The position numbers and the translations under genes are program-made. From Trichosporon coremiiforme (lineage: Eukaryota; Basidiomycota; Tremellomycetes; Trichosporonales; Trichosporonaceae), in NCBI GenBank assembly GCA_039545355.1, contig BCJJ01000072.1, forward strand, positions 1-32,604: DNA of 32,604 nucleotides, in the 5' to 3' direction. The notes beneath the pieces are model-generated. The model was not told the DNA's origin. It saw nothing but the letters and a program-made list of their open reading frames with translations, and did no database searches. This document shows positions 10,485 to 20,989 of this stretch, piece by piece (positions within the stretch are counted from its first letter, which is position 1; the number at the start of each line of letters is the position of its first letter).

Positions 10485-11830
10485 ATGCTCGTCAAGTCCC
10501 TCCTTCCCGTTTTCCTCCTCGCCGCGCGCGTCTACTCCCAGGACGCCGGAGCCGAGGACGCCGCCCCCGCCGTCTCTGAGGGTGCCGCCGACGCCCCTGC
10601 CTCTGAGGGTGCCGCCCCTTCGCCCGCTGGCGAGGCGACCGAAGCCGAGCCCTCCGCGTCTTCTTCCGGCTCTTCGTCGACGACCGGCTCCGCCGAAGTC
10701 GGCGTCACCCCCAACGAGCCCTCGGGCAAGACGGTCGCCAAGGTCGGCGACAAGATCAAGATCCAGTGGGACGCCGGCGCGACGTGGACCAACATGACGA
10801 TCCAGCTCAAGACTGGCGCCAACCAGGTCATGAAGGGCCTCACTGTCGTTGCCGAGGGCGTCGACGCGACCAAGAGCAACCAGTACGAGTGGACCGTGCC
10901 CGACGTCAACCCCTACTCCCAGATTTACTTCTTCGAGTTGTGAGTAGAGCTTTGAGGTGGCCACGGCGGGCACCGGAGAGCAGATGTGCCCGTGGACAGT
11001 GATGGACAACGGGGCTGTCCAACCCTTGACCGTGACTCAGGGCAGCGCCCGTCCCATTGATCAACCGACGCCTCGCCCTCCGACCACGCTCGTAAACGGT
11101 AAGCTAACAGGCAGCACGAACAACGGCCCCAACCTCCAGCCCGCTACCTGGACCACCCGCTTCACCGTGAGTTTCTTCTGCTTGAGATCGATGCACATGC
11201 GGTCGATCGACATGACTCCTCTAGCGTCAGGGCAGGACGGCGTGTCGGATGTTTTTGGCTCGAAACAGAACCAAGTTTCGGCCACAGCCACGATCATGAG
11301 ATCCGCAGTGATGGAACAGGTGTGCTGCGCAACAGCGCAGTCATGGAAGCGTGGCCCCGTGCATCCTGCACACCAGCACTCCAGCACCTCCTGTCCTCAC
11401 TCTCTCACTCTACCAGAGCTGTCACCATAAACTCGAGCTAATCATACAGATCGCCTCGCCCAACGGAGAGACCACCCCCCCTCCCCAGACCGAGACCGCC
11501 GGCTCCTCCCTCATCGGCTGGGGTAACGGCGCCCTCGCCACTGGCGGCGCCGGCGCTGCCGCCGGTCCTGCCTCCGCTACGCCGACCGGTCCCTCTCGTC
11601 TCGCCGTCTCGGGCTCCAGCTCGGCTACCCCCGATGCAGCCGTCAACGCCGGCGTCTCGGCCAACGAGTCGGGCTCTGACTCCGCCACCGCCTCCCCCTC
11701 TGCGTCGAAGAAGGACGCCACGACGGCGACCAAGCCCTCTGGCTCGGCTTCGGCCACCCCCTCTTCTGGGGCGGGCAAGCTTGTGCCCGGTGCAGCGCTT
11801 GTTCTTGCCGCGGTCGCTTTCTTCGCCTAA
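10485..11830 (+). CDS. GPI-anchored Kre9/Knh1-like cell wall protein
   Basis: Three exons, 10485-10939, 11115-11166 and 11450-11830, join in phase to 295 residues. The N-terminus MLVKSLLPVFLLAARVYS is a signal peptide. An Ala/Ser/Pro/Glu-rich segment (residues about 20-75) precedes an Ig-like domain (about 76-175) with family hallmarks: VGDKIKIQWD, YEWTVPDVNPYSQIYFFEF and WTTRFTIASP. This is the Kre9/Knh1 N-terminal domain (PF10342 type), found in fungal surface proteins linked to beta-1,6-glucan. A Ser/Ala/Thr-rich tail follows, and the last 18 residues (LVPGAALVLAAVAFF core) form a GPI-attachment signal. The tiny middle exon (52 nt) is confirmed because it supplies the conserved TNNGPNLQPATWTTRFT strand. 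Oddities are the low-complexity insert before the Ig-like domain and two long introns (175 and 283 nt). A role in wall glucan assembly is family-based inference. Confidence 0.87.
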
Positions 11831-12731
11831 GCACTCCCTCTAGCCACTCGGCATCTCTCCCCTCGGTTCCAGGTACTAAAACCCAGGAGGAGACGACATG
11901 ACGACTCGAAACCACCAAACGGACGCTTTTGTTCATCTGTTCAGCATTTTTCCCGATCACCTCCTCACGCATCCCCCCCTTTGTCGTCCTGCCATCCTGT
12001 TTGGGCACAACCGGTAACACATAGTTCCTTATGCAGCCTATAATCCTTCCAAGAGAACGTGACCCCTTCTCTCCATTCCTAGCGGTCCCTCGTGCCAGCC
12101 TCATCCAGAAATGGTGGGAGCCTGATGCACCGGTGGTGCGACGGTAGCCGATCTCGAGTAATGTTCGAGACCAAGGGGGTCAATGAAAGCGCAGTGAGAT
12201 GGTTGGGCAGTTGCGCACGAGTTTGCATATCGGCGAGAAGCGATTGAAGACGGGCTTGCAGCTTGCCAAAGGAGCAAGCGTCTGCTGAGAGCGGAGAGGC
12301 TCGGCTCGGCCGTGAAACCCAGGCGACATTGAGCAGTCCTCGTCTCCGTTTGGGGTACTGAGGCGTTATACTGCCGTGATGATGTGAGGTGGCTGATACC
12401 CCGGTCTGTCTTGGGACACGCTCTTGATGCTTTGCTGACGGCGCGACAGCGAGGTTAGTGATCTCGTGCCGAATCCAGGGGGTGTGACAAAACGCCCCCC
12501 AGTCCACCCTGAACGTCGTCATTGTCCCAACGTCTTATGTCACATTTCGTTTCTACGCAGTCTACTCCTGCGATTGCGAATTGGTACATGCTGTATGCCG
12601 GAGCATGTTCTGGCTGTGTTGTGTTGAGTGTGTGTCGCTGCTTGCTGCTTGCTGCTTGCTGTGTGCTGGTGCATAGCTGAGAGGGAACTGGATTGTCTTT
12701 TGAGGGGCGTGATGGAGAAGCCTTGGCCAAT
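11831..12731. other. Convergent 3' intergenic region
   Basis: About 0.9 kb separates the Kre9-like stop from the stop of the first F-box-like gene. No reading frame has recognisable protein features, and I see no RNA gene. It contains a small tandem repeat (12640-12660) noted separately. The rest is presumably two 3' UTRs and spacer. Confidence 0.5.
12637..12663. repeat. Short tandem repeat, GCTTGCT units
   Basis: The plus strand reads GCTG followed by three near-exact copies of the 7-bp unit CTTGCTG, then a degraded continuation. It is a simple low-copy tandem repeat in the intergenic spacer with no evident function. Confidence 0.6.
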
Positions 12732-13896
12732 CTACTGCAGGATGGGAGCCTGCTTCGGGGGCGTGTACATCTCTCCAAACGTCTTAAACAGTGTGTCGAG
12801 GTACTCGTCGACAAACTTGGCGGCGAGGTTGTTCCGGTGCCTCGACGTCGAGTAGGTGACGAGCGTGCGGCCCGTCGCGGCGTAGGGGGTGGGGATGCGG
12901 CCGACCGTGCCGTTGTGGGGCAGCATGAAGTCGTGCAGGTTGATCTTCCAGCTGGACGGGGCGAGCTCCTTCATCTCGTTCACGCGCGAGTCGGGGGCTG
13001 GCGCGAAACGCTCCGTTGCGCCCTTCGAGAGGCGGCGCCGGCACGTCGTTAGGACGGCGAGGATCTCGGTCTGCGCTGGGCCGGCGGGTTGCGCGCGGCA
13101 CTCGTGTCCGCAGTTGCAGCGCGTGCGGGAGGCGGTCTTGATGACAGGCCAGTTTTCAGCCCGGTGATGCAGGTGCGAGGCAACCCCCTGCACGCAGGAG
13201 TCGGGGAAGCACCACTGGCCGTTGAGTGCTCGCCTTGTCAAGGCATTCGGGTCGGCCCCGCACTGGAGGAACACCTTTGCGTACTCCCACTCCCCGGCCT
13301 GTAGCAGTGCCCAGACAGCCTGACAGGCGTGGAATTGACTCGTGGGCAGGTGGTGGTAGACAAAGTGCAGCATCGAGGGTGCAGGCAGCAGGCTGTCACT
13401 GAAGACGACGAGCCAGGGATCGAACGGTGCCTGGAAGGCGAGCGTGAAGGCGAACGGGGCACCGGGGCGGAAGTACAGCTCGTGCAGGAAGAAGAGCAGT
13501 GCATCGCGTGTCTGAAGAAATGCGGGAAGTGTAAAAAACCACTCGGCTCGCTCGTCGTTGTCCTTACATCTCCTGAAGGAGCGGGTGGAGAGGAAGTAGG
13601 CGAAGCATTGGCGCAGCGAGAGTGCCGGTGGGGTGAACAGGGACAGGAGCGTCTTGGACAGCACGGGCAGCTTGGAGGGCAGCATGAAGTGGATCTCCAT
13701 CAGGAGCTGAAGTCAGCTAAGACAACAGCTCTCAGCAGATGAATAGGGGAGGAGGGTGACTCACCTCGAGGGGTAGCTGCTCGAGCTTTGACTTGCCGCG
13801 GACGGGTGGCGGGAGTGGTTGAGCAGGTGGGAGAGGCGTAGGGATCCGAACGATGCGAGAGTCATTGCGCTTGAGGGAGGATCTGGGGCGAGGCAT
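12732..13896 (-). CDS. F-box-like protein with ankyrin-like repeat (copy A)
   Basis: Two exons, 13896-13765 and 13706-12732, joined at phase 0 by a 58-nt intron, give 368 residues. The start ATG at 13896 precedes a basic, Pro-rich leader, then LEQLPLELLMEIHFMLPSKLP, which resembles the start of an F-box (LPxEL). Further on, WALLQAGEWEYAKVFLQCGADPN matches the end of an ankyrin repeat. A Cys-rich patch (RCNCGHEC) and a motif MLPHNGTVGRIPTP follow. Copy B, immediately upstream on the same strand, shares this architecture, the same intron position and the xMxPxNGTVG motif, so the two are tandem paralogs. F-box proteins usually act as substrate adaptors of SCF ubiquitin ligases, but here the F-box match is weak and that role is only a suggestion. 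No named family is recognised. Confidence 0.7.
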
Positions 13897-14567
13897 ATGC
13901 AAAAGGAGGGAAAAAGTGAAGTCCTCTGAGCAATGGTGCAAGGAGGTGAGGAAGACAGATGTTGTTTGTCAACGCTGTTGGAGGAAAGATCGCAGTTTGC
14001 AGACATGGCGTGTGCACGGGTGCAAACGAGGCACGAGTTGACTGGACGAGCAAAGTGAAGCGAGTACAAGTGAGTGCAGTGAGTGAGTTGAGTGTTTAGA
14101 GGTTCCTGGACAAGGATTGACTGAGCCCGTTGTTCAAACGCGAACGGTCGAGTCCGCGGAGGGCGCAGATTGTACCACGGTACCGCGTGGCGACAGGTCC
14201 ACGGGACACCGCGACCGCAGCCATCTCTTCGAGCGATCAACTCACCAGACCAGTTGAGAATCTACCGCGCTTACTACTCTTCTTCTTTGGTCGCAGTCAC
14301 CTTTGCGATATGCGCTGCCTGCTGTTCACCCTTGGATGATTGTGGTGGGCAGTGGGGCCGACCACTTTTCCACCGCCACTGAACAGCCAACACCGAGCAA
14401 CCAGGATGTGACGTCGGTCGCCCATCACCACAATCACCAAACAACGACTTCCGCTCATTCCACACTAACGTCGTTACCTAATATGACACTATGCATTTCG
14501 GCTACAATCCAGCTGAGGCTAAGTCATGACACAGGCACATCACTGACTCTCCACCCACACTGATTCT
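13897..14567. other. Spacer between F-box-like copies A and B
   Basis: This 0.67-kb interval holds the promoter of copy A (right of its start at 13896) and the 3' end of copy B. Short frames show no domain. A run of GTGAGT/GAGTG-like short repeats occurs around 14055-14095. Nothing else is supported. Confidence 0.45.
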
Positions 14568-15728
14568 TCACAACAAGCGGCGCCTCAGGTCGAGGACGAA
14601 CGCGACCAGGAACTCGCGCGTTACCTTGTCTGCGTGCTGGCACAGGCATACATTTGCACGGCGCTGGAGGATCTCCAGAACCTCAGAGAGGGGGTGGCTG
14701 TACTTGCCAACTGTACCGTTGAACGGCATCATCCAGTACTCCAAGTCCTTGCAAGGTCCAAACGAGATCTTGTCCATAGCAATCTCTGTCTCCTCCGTCA
14801 TGGTCAGGAAGAGGCGCATGTTCCTCTGGTCCTCCGACGGGACCTCGGTAGGCTCCTGAAGCCTGCGCTGAAGTTGTCCTACTGCATGCGCTGGGCGGTG
14901 TGCACTGCCGACGCCACCATCGCTGTAGGTGCCCATTGTCAGCACGCTCTTCGCCAGCAGGCGCGAGGCAGCCTTTGCGGCATCGAACCCGCAGATGCAC
15001 ACGGAGCGTTCAACTTCCCTGTTCTTCCATGCCAGCAGCCGCTCCGAGGGATACGTCCTCGACACCCCGGGAATACCCTTGGTCTCGGCGTGTGTGGCGG
15101 CGTGGAAGAGCTCGGAGGGTGCAAGGTTAGGCACGGCGCCGACGGCGAACAATTGCTCGGCGCGAGCGACACGCCCCTCCGCCAGATCCTGCACCGCTGC
15201 TCGCGCCAGCTTGTAGCTGTCCGTCGGATAGTGGTGGTAGATGAAGTGAACGAGTTCGTCCGACAGCGTGGCAGGCTCCGCCAAGAAGAAGTGCGACGGG
15301 TCGAAGAAGGGTTGCGACAGCAGCTCCTCTTCGTATGGCGCCCCGGGCTCCAGATACGCCGCACGCACGAAAGCGGTGACGAATTCCTCGGTGCGCAGGT
15401 ACGCCCGTTGCAGGAACCAGATGGTGCGGTCTGCGTTGGAAGTCTGCGAGTGGAAGGAAGGCGAGGTAAGGACGTGCTCGATGGTAAGGTGCAGAGGCAG
15501 GTTCGGCGGAGAGAAGTAGTGCAGGAGCGTCTTCGAGCACTCAGGCAGGCGGCTGGGGCATATGAAGTGTACATGGTGGAGTATCTGGTGTCAGTTGCGC
15601 TCAAGTTACCTGCAAAGTACTTCAATGGGGAGGCGCTCGATGGTTGAAGACCCAGCCAGGGCAGGTGAGTCAGGAGTTGGGGGTGGACAAAGCCTTCTGC
15701 GTTTGCTGCTGCGGGTGTTCGGAGCCAT
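14568..15728 (-). CDS. F-box-like protein with ankyrin-like repeat (copy B)
   Basis: Two exons, 15728-15621 and 15584-14568, joined at phase 0 by a 36-nt intron, give 374 residues. The intron uses an unusual GTACTT donor. I chose it over the nearby GTAACT because only it restores the downstream frame, and it places the junction exactly as in copy A (LPIE/ILHHV against LPLE/LLMEI). Conserved with A are SRLPECSKTLL, WFLQRAYLRT, EPGAP, HFIYHHYPT, an eroded ankyrin-like segment (AEQLFAVGAVPN), a Cys-x-Cys patch (CICG) and WMMPFNGTVGKYSHPL. The leader is basic (TRSSKRRRL) and could act as a nuclear signal. Function is unknown; an SCF-adaptor role is possible because the N-terminus resembles an F-box. 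The gene lies in tandem with A, suggesting local duplication followed by strong divergence. Confidence 0.72.
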
Positions 15729-16119
15729 TGTGAGGCGGCGGATGTGTCGATAGGAGATGAAAGAGGGAATGAGGGATTGAGAGGAGGGAAGAAAAGACGA
15801 TGACACCAGTGTCGAGGTGTGGATGAGTAGACTGGGTATGTGGAGGCAGAGGGCGCAGTGCCGGCGCTGGGCGCGATGCGCGCGAAGGTGCACACAGCGA
15901 ACACCCGATATCACATTAGCGTGTCCACCAAATCACCTCTCACCTGTGGCGGCCAGCTCGTGGTCCCTGGAACCGCAGCGTGTTCATCACTGTTGCATGG
16001 TGTAGCAGCTCACTGGACCGTCTTATTTCTCTTCTTTCCGGGTGCGCAACGGTGACATGGAAACGTGAGATAAACAGGGCTATGTACAACAAAGAGGATC
16101 AGAGCTCGTCCGGAGCTTC
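15729..16119. other. Spacer between copy B promoter and prenylcysteine oxidase 3' end
   Basis: About 0.39 kb, presumably the copy B promoter on the left and the 3' UTR of the prenylcysteine oxidase gene on the right. I see no open frame worth calling and no RNA gene. Confidence 0.45.
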
Positions 16120-17904
16120 CTAAGTTCCATCAGCCTCGGGGCACGTATAGTCCCACGAGGTCTTGCCACACTCGCCGGGGCTGAGGTCCCACCAGTCGTT
16201 TACAACCCGGGCAACGGCTTCGCGGGCTGAGATAGTCTGAGTCTCCATTCTGTCGTCAGTTTGGACGGCGGTAGTCTGAACTCACGTAGAGACCCAGACC
16301 TCCTGAGCGGCGAGGTACTCCAAGCCCTTGACAGGTGCGACGGGTGCGTAATTGGGACCCGGGCGGAGCTCGGGGTAGCTCTGCCAGAGCTTGCGGTATA
16401 CCCATGTCGGCGCCGAGCCGAAGATGTCCTCCAGGTCCTTGTTTGAGATCTTCTCGCGCGAGAAGAGCTTCACAACCCACTCTCCCGACCCAGGGTACGT
16501 CTCGCTGTGGTATGAGAGCGAGTTGAATCGCGGAGCTAGCGTGCGTCCGGTGCGGTGGTAATAGTTCGAGGTCAGAATCGTAGTCGGCACGGAGGCATTA
16601 TCGGACAGGCCGAAATAGGCGGGTGACGGGGTGCGCTCCGTCGTTGTCAAGAGCGTGACATGAAGATTGACATAGTCCTGGCGCCTTGAAAGTCAGCTCC
16701 ACGGTAGAGGATCTCAGCTTACGGGATGGGAACGTCAAAGTGAGCTTCCAGCTCCTTGCTGACTGGAGAAAGATGCCAAGGCGCGGCGAAGAAGACCTGG
16801 TCGTATGCGTCCTCGCTGCTGTTCGTAGTCACAGTGAGACCACGGCGTGCGTCGAGTTTGATTTCCTCAGCAACCGTGTTCAGGCGCAGCTCGGCGCCGC
16901 TCTCCTTGATCATGCCCTCGAAGAGCTTGTAGTTGCCTTCGGCAATTGACGCCGCACCGCCGGCTGCCAATCCAACAGCAGCGCCGAGCGCGTGGATGTC
17001 GATCATGTCCTGCGCATACTGAATGTCAGCTGTGTCCTACAAGCCGTAAGCTCACGTTGACCCGGGTCGTGCCCTCCATGACCTCGCTCATCCAGCGGAC
17101 ATTGACGCCGACCTCGTTCAGTGCCCAGTCCTCGCCACTGCGCGAAGTATAGCTCATACCAAGCCCCGCAGAGTCGGCAAACTCGGAGACAGAGTTCACA
17201 ACGCCGCGGGCGGCGACCCAGTTCGCGTCGTACAGATTCGCAAACTTGCTCTTCAGCTTGTCAACGTTGCGCTTCTGGTACCAAGGCGACAGAGGCCCGT
17301 AGCGTCGCAGAGCGGCGAGCGTATCCCACCACCCCGCAGTGCGCGACTTCTCCGCAGACGTCTGGAACAGGAACACGGAACCGTCCCAAATTCCGGTACC
17401 GTCTTCGGCGAAGCCGGGGTTCGCCATGGTCAGATTGTAGCGCTGCAGCGTCAGCTATATCCCACGAGATTGCAAGCTGGACTCACCTTGGCAGCATCGA
17501 CGAGGTGCTTGTTTGCGGATACGAAGATGCTCGCACCGAGCTCGACGTGCGGCAGCTGCTTGTCGCCATGCGGATGGACCACAGTGCTTCCTGAGGTGTC
17601 AGTTCGAATCCAGAGCGGCCAACTCACGCCCGCCGACGTAGTCGCTCTTCTCATAGACGACGAGGTCTCCGAGGAGCTCTCCCTTCTTCATGCCTCGCTG
17701 CTGTTCGGCCTCCCGCGCCGCCCGGCTGATGAACATGGCGGCAGCGGCACCGGAAGCACCTGCGCCGATGATGGCGACTCGCTTGGGCCGCACTTCGGCG
17801 GCATCGATGGGCTGTGCCGTATGGTCGTTGCTGAAGGCAGCCTGGTCCTGGTCGGCGGCGACCTGGGTCGCCACCAGCGCCAGCAGGATGGGAAGCCAGC
17901 GCAT
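16120..17904 (-). CDS. Prenylcysteine oxidase (FAD-dependent, secretory/lysosomal type)
   Basis: Six exons: 17904-17628, 17590-17487, 17442-17056, 17018-16723, 16684-16286 and 16249-16120. They join in phase to 530 residues, a normal length for this family. A signal peptide (residues 1-17, ending VAA) is followed by a dinucleotide-binding motif IIGAGASGAAAA (about 45-56). Then come VELGASIFVSANKHLVDAAK, typical of prenylcysteine lyase/oxidase, a helical middle and a C-terminal prenylcysteine-lyase region (QDYVNLHVTLL onward). The enzyme oxidatively cleaves prenylcysteine to cysteine and an isoprenoid aldehyde with release of hydrogen peroxide, recycling prenylated-protein remnants in a vacuole or lysosome-like compartment. 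Introns are 36-44 nt. The exon 4/5 join uses AAG at 16685 as acceptor; the CAG a few bases later would break the frame. The start is 351 bp from the divergent NSRP1-like gene. Confidence 0.88.
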
Positions 17905-18255
17905 AGCTTCGAGCAGTGTGGTGATGAGGATAATGAGAAGATACGTCTACAGCGTTCAGCCTCTAGGTCCTTTAGGTTGCGGCAATCTGGTGTGGGTTGG
18001 GCGTCGGACGCGCGTCGCTGGGCGGTCGTCAAGGAGCAAGAGACATGTGGACAGAACGCCCCGCGATGACGTTATCGGGGACTCACCGATTAGAACCCGA
18101 TGTATTCGCCGAATTATCTTCCTCGCCCTATTGTGAAATTGCTCCCGCTAATCACCTCCACTTTGCCACCCAAAGTCTCGAATCCCTAGCAATGAAGCGA
18201 CCCTCGTTTGTTTTCAAGCCCGATCAACCGCAATCCACATCACAATCCGTGCAAC
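17905..18255. promoter_or_regulatory. Shared bidirectional promoter region
   Basis: Only 351 bp separate the start codons of the prenylcysteine oxidase (minus) and the NSRP1-like gene (plus), so both promoters must lie here. No TATA box is evident. A short frame opening at an ATG at 18192 is out of frame with the NSRP1-like start at 18256, so it could act as an upstream ORF overlapping that start codon. Confidence 0.45.
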
Positions 18256-19592
18256 ATGTCCGGCATCTCGATCTCGCTGGGCAAGACGCCCTCGAACATG
18301 GAGCTCCTCATGGCGAAGGCGAAAGGCGGACCGCCCAAGTCGGCCAAGCCAAAGCTCGCCTTCGACGATGACGGCGATGACGACGATGCCCCGGATACGC
18401 TCGGCGGGCCATCGACAAGCTCTGGCGGGCTGAAGAAGACGAAGGGCAAGGCGAAGCCGAACCTCCACGAACCTCCGGAACGCAAGGCTGCCGCTGAAAA
18501 GCCCGCGCTTCTGTCGCGCGCCGAGCGGAAGGCGCAGGAAGCTGCTCTGGCCCTTGATTCGAGCGTCTTTGACTACGACGGCGTATACGACACGATGAAG
18601 GCGGCGGAGCGACGAGTGGAGGAGGCCAAGGCAGCCAGCGAGGACAAGACGAAACCGAAGTATATTGAGAGCTTCCTCGCCGCTGCGCAGACGCGAAAAC
18701 TCGACCGCCTCCGCGCCGAAGAGAAGATGCTCCAGCGGGAACGCGAGAAGGAGGGCGACGAGTTCGAGGACAAGGAAAAGTTCGTCACTGAGGCGTACAA
18801 GAAGCAGATGGAGGAGGTCCGCAAGGCTGAAGAGGAGGAAAAGGCGCGCGAAGGTGAGTCTCCGCAGCTGCCTTATTATGGCGATAGCTAACCCCTGCAG
18901 AGGCGCTGAAGAGGTCGAACAAGGGACCAGGACTTACGACGCTGTACAAGTCAATGCTGGACAGCGACGAAGCGAAGCACTCGGCTGCCATGGCTGCCGC
19001 TTCAGGGCGCGTTGTTGGCCCGTCGCTTCCATCTGGACCATCGCTTGCCATTCGGCCACCGACTAAGCGGGACGAGGACGAAGCCGACGAAGAAGAGGAG
19101 TACGACCCAATGCTGGCGCGGGAGATGAAGGCGGCGGCTGCCGCTGAGGCAGGCAAAGCGAGCGGCAAAGCCGTCGAGGTGAACGACGACGGCGAGGTGG
19201 TCGACAAGCGAACGCTGCTGAAGGCGGGCCTGAACATCACCAAGAAGCCATCACCTGCGCCGTCGTCTCTCCTCTCTGGTCAGCGCTCAAAGCCGACGGA
19301 GACCGACCAGCCGTACGTCTCTCGTGCCGTCGGCACTGCCGCCAGCTACAAGGAGCGCATGGAGCGCGAGCGCCGTCGACTCGCCGAGCAGGTGCGCGAG
19401 CAGGAGGAGCGCCGCCGTGCCCGCGAGAGGCAGGAACAGGAGGAGGCCGAGGAGCGCGCGCGCCGGAGGAGAGAGGGTGCAGACGGCGAGGCAGAGAAGA
19501 GGAGACAGGATGCGCGCGAGCGTTTCCTTGCGCGTAAGCGGGAACGCGAAGCGGCCAAGGAGGGAGCGAACAAGAAGCAGAAGGAGAACTAG
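18256..19592 (+). CDS. NSRP1/CCDC55-like nuclear speckle splicing regulator
   Basis: Two exons, 18256-18853 and 18901-19592, with a 47-nt intron (phase 1), give 429 residues. The N-terminal half contains the NSRP1 N-terminal domain: FDYDGVYDTMK, then KPKYIESFLAAAQTRKLDRL, then EREKEGDEFEDKEKFVTEAYKKQMEE, in the family's usual order. The remainder is charged and low complexity, ending in a long Arg/Glu coiled-coil-like helix and a Lys-rich tail (NKKQKEN), as expected for a nuclear RNA-processing protein. Human NSRP1 binds splicing factors and changes splice-site choice; the same role here is inference. The start is the ATG at 18256, the first in frame. The stop lies only 60 bp from the end of the convergent F-box-like locus (copy C), so the transcripts very likely overlap. 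Confidence 0.85.
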
Positions 19593-19652
19593 AGTTTGCA
19601 TTCACCGTGTACAAAGAGATGTACCAACGTGTAATCTTAGCCCACTTCTCAC

Positions 19653-20691
19653 TCACCAGCGTCTGTGAGCCAAGTCGCCCCTCATGACGACCTGCACGGT
19701 GGGACACCGAAGGCACGCTTCGATCTCGAACTCGCGCCAGCCAATCTTCCCGACGTAGGTCGGGGTTTTGAGACCTACAATCTCAGCAAACCTAGCTGCA
19801 GCGTGCCATGGGTATGGTGCGAAGCTGCCAACTGGGAAGCCGGTGTGCAGATCGAGGTGCTCCACGTTCACGATCGTGACCGTGCTCCCGGCACTGAGGG
19901 TCTGAGGCGGCTATGACTGCTGCGTTTGTAAGGTGATCGAATCTCATGAGGTATGGGAGTACGTTTCACGGGTGCAGGATGATGACAACCTCCTGCGGTG
20001 GCAGCCTGCTGATCAGAGAACCGGCGTGGCAGAGCTCCCAACCTGGCCTGGACATGTTGATGACAAGCTTCGTCGTGAGTTGTCGTGTGCAGGTTGCCTT
20101 CCTGCACACGGACCAGGACGCTGTCCCCTGCGGCTGGTCGATGGGGTCGCTTACGACGATACGCTCGGCGTGCGACAGTCTCTCGACGTGGCGGAGCACT
20201 GTCCCAGCTTCCAGTCTGACCGTCTGAGGACTCGGCAACGCGTCAATGAACCGAAGGAACTCTGGGTTGCTTCCCATGGGGTAGCGAACGTCTACCACGC
20301 TAATCGCCTCCCGCATGTTACCTGGCAAATGCTCTAGCACATCACGCCCCGTTTTGAGAGCGTACTCGATGGGAAGCGATGCCATGGACAGCAGCATGTG
20401 GGGTGGGCGAGCTGTAGTGAGTGCCCAAGCGTCGTCGTCCCACTTTCGGGCGTCCACGATGATTTCGGAGATCCAGACGTGTGACGTGAGCCGCCGGTCG
20501 ACACGTCGCTTCCATCCTCAGCAAACTTGGCGGAGAACAGCAGCATTGTCCCGGACGCCAAGATCGAGGATTCCATCTATGATGTGAGGGAAGTTGAGGG
20601 CATCAATCTGGCTGTGGATCAGCAATCGCTTCCCTCTCCAAACTTACATTGAAGGGCTATCACTGCGAGCTCTCTTGTGTTGTTGAGGCAT
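19653..20691 (-). pseudogene. F-box-like locus copy C, with a nonsense codon in the F-box
   Basis: Exon 1 (20691-20648) and exon 2 (from 20611) are joined by a 36-nt intron. The frame then gives FPHIIDGILDLGVRDNAAVLRQVC, a TGA at 20520-20518 (codon 46), and GWKRRVDRRLTSHVW. Copies D and the 26812-27864 gene align straight through this point (VCKDWKTRIDRDLARHV; VCHFFRHRVDKRLASRL), so the TGA interrupts the F-box itself and I see no intron that could remove it. About 180 further in-frame codons align with copy D (for example TGRDVLEHLPG against LGRDVLRELRP). At about 19966 there is a second in-frame TGA, followed by a change of frame before STVTIVNVEHLDL. Those last two defects could instead be a 76-nt intron (19969-19894), which restores phase. 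The end, VGKIGWREFEIEACLR, matches copy D's AEIGPREFEIESGVR. Best reading is a recently inactivated gene; a sequencing error at the first TGA is possible. Confidence 0.65.
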
Positions 20692-20989
20692 GTTGTCCGG
20701 GGATTGCTTGATGAGTTGATGGGTTGATAGGCGATGAGTGAAAGGGTAAATGGGTAAATGAGGATGCTCATCAGGTGCATGGAGGACTCGCCTGTCGCAG
20801 AGCACCTATGCCGCGGCTGACGGATCTGATGCTAATCCTCTGCGCCATCCTCGTCCTGCGGCCGCTGCACATGGCTTGCCCTTGTGGGTTTCGCCGTGTG
20901 GCAGTCTGTATGCAGCCCATGCATCCGCGTAGGCTGTTGAACAGTCGAATTCAGCGGGTAGTCTCATAGTCGAGGACGACAGCAGACAG

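Noticed and set aside
13511..13566. Possible 56-nt intron (GTAAGG...CTTCAG) inside exon 2 of F-box-like copy A
   Set aside because: The segment encodes residues that align with copy B (WF helix, L-x-T), so it is coding; removing it would also break the frame.
18090..18115. Minus-strand GGTTCTAATC resembling a tRNA B-box near the bidirectional promoter
   Set aside because: The flanking bases do not form a T-stem and there is no D-arm or anticodon arm upstream.
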